Origin: DAOTEJ01 sp035454085
GTDB taxonomy: Bacteria > Pseudomonadota > Gammaproteobacteria > Burkholderiales > Burkholderiaceae_F
Assembly: GCA_035454085.1 (NCBI GenBank)
Contig: DAOTEJ010000090.1
Coordinates: 1-9,647, forward strand
Direction of reading: 5' to 3'
DNA: 9,647 bases
Made by a program: the position numbers and the translations under genes. Below, piece by piece: positions 1-6,541 of the stretch. The notes beneath the pieces were generated by a model, which was not told the DNA's origin, did no database searches, and worked only from the letters and a program-made list of their open reading frames with translations. Each line of letters starts with the position of its first letter. Positions within the stretch are counted from its first letter, which is position 1.

Positions 1-59
1 CCCTGCTCGGGCGCGACAGCGTGCGCGTCGATCTGGTCAACGACCTGCTGGGCTATTAG
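1..59 (+). CDS. 3' end of an unidentified plus-strand gene (partial)
   Basis: The frame starting at base 3 is open from the window edge and reads LLGRDSVRVDLVNDLLGY followed by a TAG stop at 57-59. Third positions are nearly all G or C, as in the other genes here. The gene converges on the CaCA exchanger, whose stop lies 49 bp away on the other strand. Only 18 residues are visible, too few to recognise a family, so no function is assigned. It could be a chance open frame, but its position and codon use favour a real C-terminus. Confidence 0.45.
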   Translation, partial: LLGRDSVRVDLVNDLLGY

Positions 60-87
60 GCGGCCCGCCCGGACTTGCTCGGGTGAG

Positions 88-108
88 CTCGAACGCTGCC
101 GATTCGAG
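88..108. repeat. Small inverted repeat between convergent genes
   Basis: CTCGAA at 88-93 is matched by TTCGAG at 103-108 across a 9-nt loop, in the 49-bp gap between the convergent stops at 59 and 109. Its place suits a transcription stop for one or both genes, but the stem is only 6 bp and no T-tract follows on either strand, so this is a weak candidate. Confidence 0.25.
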
Positions 109-1128
109 TCACTCCCCGACCAGCATCAGCAGCGTGACGTTGATCGCATAGGCGGCCAGCAGGCCGAGGCTGACCCAGCTCGTCACCCGCAACACCCGGC
201 CCTCCGGCCGCATCACCAGGCCCACGATCACCAGGCCCGTCATCACCAGAGCCGTTACCGTGGTGCCCAGGTGCACCGGCGAGGCGGCGACCAGGAGCGG
301 ACCGCGGGTGTAGAAGGCGTCGTCCACGGCCAGGATGAAAACGTTGAAAAGGTTGCTGCCCAGTAAGTTGCCGATCGCCATGTCGAGTGCGCCAAGACGC
401 AGGGCGCCCACCGTCACCGCCATCTCGGGCAACGTCGTCACCAGAGCCATGAACACGGTGCCGACGAAGCTACGCGACAGTCCGAGCGCCCCGGCAAGCT
501 GGTCGGCCGCCTCCGGAAGCCAGCTGCCCACAACCACCACCATCGCCGCGGCGAGCCCGAAGCGGCGCCACTCGCGGCGGATTCTCGACGCCCGCTCGAG
601 CGGCGGGAGTCCCTCGCCCGCGCGCGGGTCGGCCGCGGCCAGCACTCTGGCCTCGTGCGCGTGCATGCTGCGCAGCGCTAGCAGATACAGCCCCAGCAGC
701 AGCGGGCTGTAAGCGCCCAGGTGCAGCAGTGCCGGCGCCCGCTGCCCGCCGATCATGGCCAGAGCCACGAAGCCCAGCATCACCACGCCGAAGCCGGCCG
801 CCAGCAGGTGGGTCGCGGCGGCCGTCCGATACATAGGCTGATGGCGCTGCAGTGCATCGACCACCACCAGGAAGGCGAGGTTCACCACGCATGCGCCGAG
901 CGCGTTGCCCACGGCGAGGTTGGGAGCGTCCACGAATGTCACGGCGCTAATGCCCGAGGCCAGCTCCGGCAGCGAGGTAACGGTGGCCAGCAGCGCCAGC
1001 CCGACCCACCCGCGCGCCCAGCCGAGCAGTTCGGCAAGGCAGTCGGCGCTGCGACTGAGCGAATAGCCGGCATGCGCGATCAGCGCCGCACACACGGCGA
1101 ACTGCGCGACCAGCCAGAGCAGCTTCAC
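109..1128 (-). CDS. CaCA-family cation/Ca2+ exchanger (sodium/calcium exchanger type)
   Basis: A 339-residue integral membrane protein with the two inverted alpha-repeats of the Ca2+:cation antiporter superfamily. Repeat 1 has TSLPE (51-55) and GNALGACVVN (74-83). Repeat 2 has TTLPEMA (231-237) and GNLLGSNLFN (253-262). A charged loop at about 155-190 separates the halves. Known members move Ca2+ out of the cytoplasm in exchange for Na+ or H+. Repeat 1 lacks the usual GSN (GAC instead), and repeat 2 has Asn262 where some members use Asp. The start is a GTG whose first bases form GTGA with the stop of the upstream ATPase, so translation is probably coupled. The frame is open further upstream, but that sequence is out-of-frame ATPase code. 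The family is clear; the ion and the coupling ion are not. Confidence 0.9.
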   Translation of the reverse strand: MKLLWLVAQFAVCAALIAHAGYSLSRSADCLAELLGWARGWVGLALLATVTSLPELASGISAVTFVDAPNLAVGNALGACVVNLAFLVVVDALQRHQPMYRTAAATHLLAAGFGVVMLGFVALAMIGGQRAPALLHLGAYSPLLLGLYLLALRSMHAHEARVLAAADPRAGEGLPPLERASRIRREWRRFGLAAAMVVVVGSWLPEAADQLAGALGLSRSFVGTVFMALVTTLPEMAVTVGALRLGALDMAIGNLLGSNLFNVFILAVDDAFYTRGPLLVAASPVHLGTTVTALVMTGLVIVGLVMRPEGRVLRVTSWVSLGLLAAYAINVTLLMLVGE

Positions 1129-3878
1129 GCTGCACCCCGCCGCGCCGCGCTGCGCGCGAACAGTTTGCGCAGCTCCTCGACCCAGAGCACGCAGCTGGCC
1201 AGCGCCAGCAGAGGCAGCAGCGATGCCAGCGGCAGCGGCTCGGTGTGGAACAGCTCGTTGAGCGCCGGCACGTAGATCACCGCGGCCTGCAGAAGCACCG
1301 ACAAGGTCAGTCCGCCCGCCAGCCAGGGGTTGGACAGCAGGCCACGGCCCAGGGCGCTGCGCGTCGCCGAGCGGCAATTGAGTACGTTGAACCACTGGCA
1401 CATGGCCAATACGGTGAAAGTCTCGGTACGCACCAGCGCTTCGGGTTCGCCCATGGACAGCCGCCAGGCGAACCAGCCAAAGGTCACGGCGGCGATCAGC
1501 GGCGTCATCAGCAGCACGCGCTTGAGCAGCGACCAGCTCAGCAGGCGGTCGCCGCGGGGCACCGGCGCACGCCTCATCTCGGCGCCATCGGGCGGGTCCA
1601 TCACCAGGTTCACGGTCACCGTGCCCTCGGTGACGATGTTGATCCACAGGATCTGCACCGCCGCCAGCGGCAGCGGAAAGCCGCCCACCAGCGCCAGCAG
1701 CAGCACCAGCACCTCGGCCATCGAGGTGGCGAACAGGTACAGGATCACCTTTTTCAGGTTGCCGTAGACCACCCGCCCCTGCTCGACGGCGCCGACGATG
1801 GTGGCGAAGTTGTCGTCGGTGACGACGATCTTGGCCGCGCTCTTGGCCACTTCGGTGCCGGTGATCCCCATGGCCACGCCCACGTCGGCGCGCGCCAGCG
1901 CCGGGGCGTCGTTGACGCCGTCGCCCGTCATCGCCACCACCTCGCCGCGTGCCTGCAGCGCCTCGACGATGCGCAGTTTCTGCGCCGGCTGCACGCGCGC
2001 GAACACGGCGATGGACGGCAGCGCCTCGCGCAGCTCGGCCTCGCCCATGCGCTCGAGCTCGGGGCCATCCACCGCGCGATCACCATTGCGAGCGATGCCC
2101 AGCGCGCGCGCGATGGCGAGCCCGGTGAGCTTGTGGTCGCCCGTCACCATCACCGGGCGTACGCCGGCGGCGCGGCACTCGGCCACGGCCCGCTTGACCT
2201 CCTCGCGCGGCGGGTCGATCTGGCCGACCAGACCGAGCAGGCGGGCGCGTCCGGCAAGGGCGTCGAAGCCGGCGGCGGGGTCGAACGGCTCGTGGTCGAC
2301 GGTCGCGACGGCAAGCACGCGCATCGCGTCCGCCGCCATGGCGTCGGCGCGGGCGTGCGCCTGCCGCAGCAGGGCCGGATCGTCACCGCGGCACAGACGC
2401 AGCACGGCTTCGGGTGCGCCCTTGATCCAGACCTGCCCTCCGCGGTCGGGCCGGCAGTGGCCGGTGGCCATCATCTTGGCGTCCGAGTCGAACGGCAGTT
2501 CGGCCTGGCGCGGGGCGCCCTTGCGCAGCGCTGCCGGCGCCAGCCCGGCCTTGCGCGCCAGCACCAGCAGCGCCCCCTCGGTGGGATCGCCGATCACGGT
2601 CCACGCCGCGCGCTCCCCCTCGGGCGGCTGCAACTCCGCGTCGTTGCACAGCACGAGGGCCTGCAGCAGCTCGCGCAGGGACGACTCGTCGGCCGCGGCC
2701 GGGTCGAGCGCGCGACCGCCCTCAGTGAACGAGCCCACCGGTTCGTAGCCCACCCCTCCGACGGCGATCTGGCGCCCGCCTTCCTGGGCGGTGGGCAGCC
2801 ACAGAGCCACGACCGTCATCTCGTTCTTGGTCAGCGTGCCGGTCTTGTCGCTGCAGATCACCGTGGTCGAGCCCAGCGTCTCGACCGCCGACAGGCGGCG
2901 GATGATCGCTCCGCGTGCGGCCATGCGCTGCATGCCCACCGCCAGCGCAATGGTCATGGCCACCGGCAGGCCTTCAGGCACCATCGACACCATCTGGCTG
3001 ATGGCCACCATCAGCACCTCGGCCAACGGCAGTTGCCGCCACAGCCCGAGCAGCACGACCACGACGAATAGCCCTAGCGCGGCGGCGACCAGCGCACGGC
3101 CGAACTGCTCGAGCCGCAGCTCCAGCGGCGTCTTGGGCTCCTCGGCGCTTTCGGTGAGGCCGGCGATGCGGCCGACCTCGGTGTGCACTCCCGTGGCCAC
3201 CACCAGCGCGCGCGCCCGCCCGGCGGTGACGTGGGTGCCGGAATAGACCATGTCGTGCCGGTCGGCCAGCCCGGTGGCCTCGGCCACCGCCGTCACCGAC
3301 TTGGCCACCGGCAACGATTCGCCAGTCAGCGCAGCCTCGGCCACCTGCAGCTGCGCCTGTTCGACCAGGCGCGCATCGGCGGCCACCGCGTCGCCGGCCG
3401 CCAGCAGCATCAGGTCGCCGGGCACCAGCTCGCGCGCCGGCAACACCTGCTCCTGGCCATCGCGCAGCACGCGCACCTGCACCGCCGACAGGCGGCGCAG
3501 CGCAGCCATCGAGCGCTCGGCGCGGCCCTCCTGCAGGCTGCCGATCAGCGCGTTGACCAGCACCACCGCCAGGATCACCGCGGCATCGCCCAGGTGACCC
3601 AGCGCCACGGCCAGCACCGCGGCGACGAACAGGATGTAGATCAGCGGGCTCTTGAACTGGCGCAGGAAGGTGCGCCACAGCGGCCGCGGCGGCGGCTCGG
3701 GCAGCGCGTTGGGGCCGTGGGCCGAAAAGCGGCGCGCTGCTTCAGCTGCGGTGAGGCCGCCAAGGGCATCGCTGTCCAGAAGTTCCAGTGCGCGCTGAGC
3801 GTCCAGCGCATGCCAGCTGGCGACGTTGCGGAGGCCTGAGGTCGAAGCGGGCATCAGCTCGGAGCACGAATTCACCAT
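1125..3878 (-). CDS. Type II P-type cation-transporting ATPase (Ca2+-ATPase-like)
   Basis: A 917-residue inner-membrane pump that uses ATP to export a cation. In order: cation-ATPase N-terminal domain (about 20-85), actuator domain with TGES (185-188), M4 with PEGLP (301-305), phosphorylation motif DKTGT (Asp344), nucleotide-binding KGAPE (486-490), MVTGD (577-581), hinge TGDGVNDAP (651-659), then a C-terminal bundle of six helices. PEGLP in M4 and the closely Ca2+-ATPase-like body place it in the type II group (PacL/SERCA-like). It is not a heavy-metal P1B pump: there is no CPC and no N-terminal metal-binding domain. M6 reads WINIVTEG, with Glu751 where SERCA has Asp800, so substrate is uncertain. 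The start is ATG at 3878; an in-frame ATG at 3854 is also possible and neither has a strong ribosome binding site. It is coupled to the downstream exchanger. Confidence 0.92.
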   Translation of the reverse strand: MVNSCSELMPASTSGLRNVASWHALDAQRALELLDSDALGGLTAAEAARRFSAHGPNALPEPPPRPLWRTFLRQFKSPLIYILFVAAVLAVALGHLGDAAVILAVVLVNALIGSLQEGRAERSMAALRRLSAVQVRVLRDGQEQVLPARELVPGDLMLLAAGDAVAADARLVEQAQLQVAEAALTGESLPVAKSVTAVAEATGLADRHDMVYSGTHVTAGRARALVVATGVHTEVGRIAGLTESAEEPKTPLELRLEQFGRALVAAALGLFVVVVLLGLWRQLPLAEVLMVAISQMVSMVPEGLPVAMTIALAVGMQRMAARGAIIRRLSAVETLGSTTVICSDKTGTLTKNEMTVVALWLPTAQEGGRQIAVGGVGYEPVGSFTEGGRALDPAAADESSLRELLQALVLCNDAELQPPEGERAAWTVIGDPTEGALLVLARKAGLAPAALRKGAPRQAELPFDSDAKMMATGHCRPDRGGQVWIKGAPEAVLRLCRGDDPALLRQAHARADAMAADAMRVLAVATVDHEPFDPAAGFDALAGRARLLGLVGQIDPPREEVKRAVAECRAAGVRPVMVTGDHKLTGLAIARALGIARNGDRAVDGPELERMGEAELREALPSIAVFARVQPAQKLRIVEALQARGEVVAMTGDGVNDAPALARADVGVAMGITGTEVAKSAAKIVVTDDNFATIVGAVEQGRVVYGNLKKVILYLFATSMAEVLVLLLALVGGFPLPLAAVQILWINIVTEGTVTVNLVMDPPDGAEMRRAPVPRGDRLLSWSLLKRVLLMTPLIAAVTFGWFAWRLSMGEPEALVRTETFTVLAMCQWFNVLNCRSATRSALGRGLLSNPWLAGGLTLSVLLQAAVIYVPALNELFHTEPLPLASLLPLLALASCVLWVEELRKLFARSAARRGAA

Positions 3879-3889
3879 GACCTGCCGAG

Positions 3890-3955
3890 CCTTCGAGGCC
3901 GGGCGAGAGGAGCTCCGATCGGGCCGACAGTCATGGCAAGTCCCGCCCTCGAAGG
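3890..3955 (-). promoter_or_regulatory. Long imperfect inverted repeat upstream of the ATPase
   Basis: Bases 3890-3903 and 3942-3955 are complementary at 13 of 14 positions, enclosing 38 nt that also contain the perfect palindrome GGAGCTCC (3909-3916). The structure ends 11 nt before the preferred ATPase start, in the 137-bp gap after ybdK. In the minus-strand RNA it would form a long stem next to the start codon. It could be a structured leader, a protein-binding site or an RNA-processing site. A shorter dyad, GAGGT-CAA-ACCTC (3991-4003), lies nearer the ybdK stop. I see no convincing -35/-10 pair in the gap. Confidence 0.45.
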
Positions 3956-4015
3956 TGATCTTTCCCGAGTCTTGCCGCCCCGTGCTGCGCGAGGTCAAAC
4001 CTCAGCTGCGGTGCA

Positions 4016-5155
4016 CTACGCTCGACTCGGTCCACCGCGCCAGAGCTCGGCCTGGGCGACCACCAAGGCGCCCAGCGAGCGCTCCTGCCCATACCGGTCG
4101 CGCTGCCAGTGCGCGTCGACCCTGCGCGAGCGCACCAGCTCGGAGATTGCCTGGAGCGCAGCCTCGGACCCCAGTTCGCGCGCATAGGGTGCGAGCCTCG
4201 CGAGCGTGTCCGTCACGTCTTCGTGAATGGGACGCGAGCGCCCGCTCAGTCCATCGATCATGACGCCCTCGAGACCGAAGCGGCATGCCTGGAATCGGTT
4301 GTACGTGTAAGGGAGATAGACAGCCTCGTCGAGAGAGGTGTCGTCGTCCAGCAGCATCGCTGCGAGCGCCTGTGTGTAGGCCGCGAGCTGGGCCGCGCGC
4401 TCGACGGTCAGAGGCGTATCGAACACCCGCACTTCCACGGTGCCGTACTCCGGCTTCGGCCGGATGTCCCAATAAAAGTCCTTCATGCTCGCCACGACGC
4501 CCAGTGCCCGCATGCGCGTGAAGTAGTGCTCGAAGCCCGCCCAGTCGGTCACGAACGGGGCCCGGCCGGACAGTGGAAAGGCGAACACGGTGTTTAGCCG
4601 AGAGCAGTCGAAACTCGTGTCCACGCCCTGGTAGTAGGGGCTGCTCGCTGCGAGCGCGATCAGCTGAGGCACATAGCGCGACAGCCGGTGCAGCAGGCGG
4701 ATGGCGGCATCGCCGTCGGGACAGCCGATGTGCACGTGCTGACCGAACACCGTGAACTGCTTGGCAAGATAGCCATAGAGAGCGGCCACCTGGAGGAAGC
4801 GTGGGCGATCCGCAATCTCGCGCTCCGCCCAGTGCTGGAACGGATGCGCGCCACCGCCGCACACCAGCAGGTCCAGGCGGTCGGCGGCGCCGATCACTGC
4901 GTCGCGCAGGGCACGCAACTCGGCCAGGAGGGGCTCGTAGTGCCAATGCACCGAGGTGCTCACCTCGATCATGCTGTCGGTGATCTCGGGCTTGACGTCC
5001 CCGGCATGCGGACGCCGCTCGATCAGGGCGATCAGGTCGGCACCACCGCGCGTGAGGTCGCCTTCGCGCCGATCGACCACCTGCAGTTCGAGTTCGACCC
5101 CCATGCTCAGGCGCCCGCCGCCAGCGGGGAACGGCAGACCGTCAGGCGCGTCCAT
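4016..5155 (-). CDS. ybdK: YbdK-type carboxylate-amine ligase (glutamate-cysteine ligase family 2)
   Basis: A 379-residue cytoplasmic enzyme of the GCS2 family, close to the roughly 370 residues of E. coli YbdK. YbdK forms an amide between a carboxylate and an amine using ATP and has weak glutamate-cysteine ligase activity in vitro; its physiological substrate is not settled. Visible signatures: GVELELQVV (19-27), PEITDSMIEVST (56-67), GGAHPF (101-106), FGQHVHIG (137-144), SSPYYQG (171-177), and the arginine-rich block WDIRPKPEYGTVEVRVFDT (229-247). The start ATG at 5155 lies inside the end of the antiporter gene (14-nt overlap), so the two are probably co-translated. An internal ATG at 5104 would begin right at GVELE and is too short. 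A thiol or gamma-glutamyl product in an ion-transport operon could relate to osmotic, redox or metal stress; that is inference. Confidence 0.92.
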   Translation of the reverse strand: MDAPDGLPFPAGGGRLSMGVELELQVVDRREGDLTRGGADLIALIERRPHAGDVKPEITDSMIEVSTSVHWHYEPLLAELRALRDAVIGAADRLDLLVCGGGAHPFQHWAEREIADRPRFLQVAALYGYLAKQFTVFGQHVHIGCPDGDAAIRLLHRLSRYVPQLIALAASSPYYQGVDTSFDCSRLNTVFAFPLSGRAPFVTDWAGFEHYFTRMRALGVVASMKDFYWDIRPKPEYGTVEVRVFDTPLTVERAAQLAAYTQALAAMLLDDDTSLDEAVYLPYTYNRFQACRFGLEGVMIDGLSGRSRPIHEDVTDTLARLAPYARELGSEAALQAISELVRSRRVDAHWQRDRYGQERSLGALVVAQAELWRGGPSRA

Positions 5156-6365
5156 GGACCAACCCGCACTCGCCGCTACGCCGCAGGCTGTAGGCGGCCA
5201 GCATCGCCCCGAAGGTCTGCATCAGCAGCACGACGACGATCAGCACCGATCCCACCTGCGCGCCAACGCGGACGTCGATCGCCGCCACCTCGTGAACCAG
5301 CAGCAGGGCCGGAGCCGACATTGGGGCTAGCACCAGCCCCACCCCGATGCCCTTGCGCCAGGCAAGGCCCGAGGGCACCGCCAGCGCGGTCACGGCCGCG
5401 AGCTTTGCGCCCAGCCGGGCAATCGTGATCAGTGCCGCGAGGCCGAGCGCCAGCGGCCAGTCGCTGAACGCATGGGGAGCGAAGCTCAGGCTGAACCCCA
5501 CCACCAGCGCCACACCGACCAGCGTGTCGAGCCCGGGGATGCGCGCGGCAACACCATGGCGCGCCGCCAGGCCCCCGAGCGCCAGCATGGTCAGTAGCGG
5601 CGAGAGCCCGAGAGCGAGCGTCGCCACGAAGATCAGGCAAAACACGGCCAGGGTGAGTGCCGTCCAATCCGCATCGGCTCCGCGCACGAAGCGCGTTCCC
5701 AGGCGCAGCACCCAGGCGCCGACCCACGCTGCGAGCAGCGAGCCGAGGATCAGGTAGAGCGGGTGCAGTACCCAGGCGTCGATTACCCCCCGTGCATCAA
5801 CATGAACCCAGGCCAGCAGCAGCGTGCTGAGCACCGCTGCGTAAGCGAAGTTCAGCGCGCTCAGCAGCAGTGCCCGTTCGGTCACCTGACCCTGAAGCCC
5901 GAACTCGCGGCGCAGCGCCAGGGCCACTGTTGGCGCGGAAGCCATGCACACCGACGCGGTGAGCAGCGCAGGCAGCCAGTCCCACCCGGCCGCCCGGCAC
6001 AGGCCCAGCACCGCAAGGAAGCTCAGGGCCGCCTCCAGCATGCTGGTCCCAAGCAACGCGGAATTGCGCCGCAGCCAGCCCCAGGGCGCGATGCGACCGA
6101 ACTCGAAGAGCGCCATCCCCGTCGCCAGCGCCAGCGTGATGCGCGTGAGCTCGGCCGGCACGGGTTCGAGGCCCAGGCGCACCAGGCCCTGGTTGCCTAG
6201 CCCGAATAGCAAGCCCGCGACCGACTGTCCGACCAGTCTTGGCAAGCCCAGCCGCGCGCCAACCTCGCCGCCCGCGACGGCAGACACCACGAGCAGCGCC
6301 AGGGTAAAGGCTCCCGACCATGCGTCCGGTATCTGGGGAAGTAGTGATGGATCGATCATCGGCAC
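5142..6365 (-). CDS. Cation:proton antiporter, CPA superfamily (Kef/NhaP-like)
   Basis: A 407-residue, almost entirely hydrophobic protein with about 11-13 membrane helices. The N-terminal GARLGLPRLVGQSVAGLLFG (36-55) matches the helix pair seen in Kef and NapA-type antiporters; ARLGAK (316-321) resembles the conserved basic segment of TM10; GVGLVLAPMSAPALLL (341-356) resembles the GLxPRG-like segment. There is no RCK/TrkA_N or other cytoplasmic regulatory domain. The central helices read ASAP (142-145) and LNF (171-173) where CPA proteins normally have TDP and ND or DD, so key acidic residues appear absent. The start is GTG at 6365 or ATG at 6359; neither has a purine-rich ribosome binding site, and a T8 tract lies immediately upstream. 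It leads the ybdK-ATPase-exchanger run. Ion (Na+, K+ or other) is unknown. Confidence 0.82.
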   Translation of the reverse strand: MPMIDPSLLPQIPDAWSGAFTLALLVVSAVAGGEVGARLGLPRLVGQSVAGLLFGLGNQGLVRLGLEPVPAELTRITLALATGMALFEFGRIAPWGWLRRNSALLGTSMLEAALSFLAVLGLCRAAGWDWLPALLTASVCMASAPTVALALRREFGLQGQVTERALLLSALNFAYAAVLSTLLLAWVHVDARGVIDAWVLHPLYLILGSLLAAWVGAWVLRLGTRFVRGADADWTALTLAVFCLIFVATLALGLSPLLTMLALGGLAARHGVAARIPGLDTLVGVALVVGFSLSFAPHAFSDWPLALGLAALITIARLGAKLAAVTALAVPSGLAWRKGIGVGLVLAPMSAPALLLVHEVAAIDVRVGAQVGSVLIVVVLLMQTFGAMLAAYSLRRSGECGLVHGRA

Positions 6366-6541
6366 CGAAAAAAAAGATGGGGAGCCAGGCTCGATGAGTC
6401 TGAAGCTCCCCGGAAATGACCAAACTGCGCCGCTTCGCTTCGAAGCGGGCCCCCCGCAGGGCCACGCGGTCGGTCGCTGAAGCGACCGCGCGGCCCCGGA
6501 CAGCGTCCGCCGGCAGGCCCCACCAATGTAGGGAGGAGCGT
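6366..6541 (-). promoter_or_regulatory. Highly structured leader upstream of the antiporter (candidate cis-regulatory RNA)
   Basis: This 176-bp gap holds a row of inverted repeats. In the order of minus-strand RNA: a small hairpin with arms CGGAC and GUCCG around 6510-6498; a 12-bp stem between 6484-6495 and 6460-6471 that pairs fully in minus-strand RNA because its one odd position is G-U (A-C on the plus strand); a perfect 8-bp stem with a 3-nt loop at 6430-6448; and the terminator-like hairpin at 6379-6411. The segment 6471-6478 can instead pair with 6481-6488, which excludes the 12-bp stem. I could not match it to a riboswitch class from memory. It may equally be the 3' tail of the upstream gene. 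Confidence 0.5.
6368..6411 (-). terminator. Rho-independent terminator-like hairpin with T8 tract
   Basis: On the minus strand GGGGAGC (6411-6405) pairs with GCTCCCC (6385-6379), and inside it CAG/CTG and CTC/GAG extend the stem around a 3-nt loop with one A-C mismatch. CAT separates the stem from eight Ts at 6375-6368. This is a textbook intrinsic terminator for minus-strand transcripts. It ends only 2 nt before the GTG at 6365, so it either ends the upstream gene's transcript or works as an attenuator for the antiporter. Confidence 0.75.

Noticed and set aside
1129..1647. Longer version of the exchanger starting at 1647
   Set aside because: The extra residues are Arg/Ala/Gly-rich and overlap the ATPase C-terminal helices in another frame. 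The GTG at 1128 with the GTGA overlap gives a normal CaCA N-terminus.
1245..3071. 608-codon open frame on the plus strand opposite the ATPase
   Set aside because: It is very rich in His, Gln, Arg and Gly with no domain signature, as expected for the complement of high-GC code. The minus strand here carries all P-type ATPase motifs.
3879..3998. Longer ATPase start at 3998 (TTG)
   Set aside because: The extension has no family similarity, starts with TTG and covers a large inverted repeat. The ATG at 3878 fits the N-terminal domain.
3970..4000. TTGACC as a possible -35 box for the ATPase
   Set aside because: No acceptable -10 hexamer lies 16-18 bp downstream on the minus strand, and the hexamer is part of a short dyad.
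6394..6480. 28-codon plus-strand open frame with a GGGGAG ribosome-binding-like sequence
   Set aside because: It is made of the arms of the terminator and leader hairpins, has no recognisable product and runs against all neighbouring genes. Chance is the simpler view.
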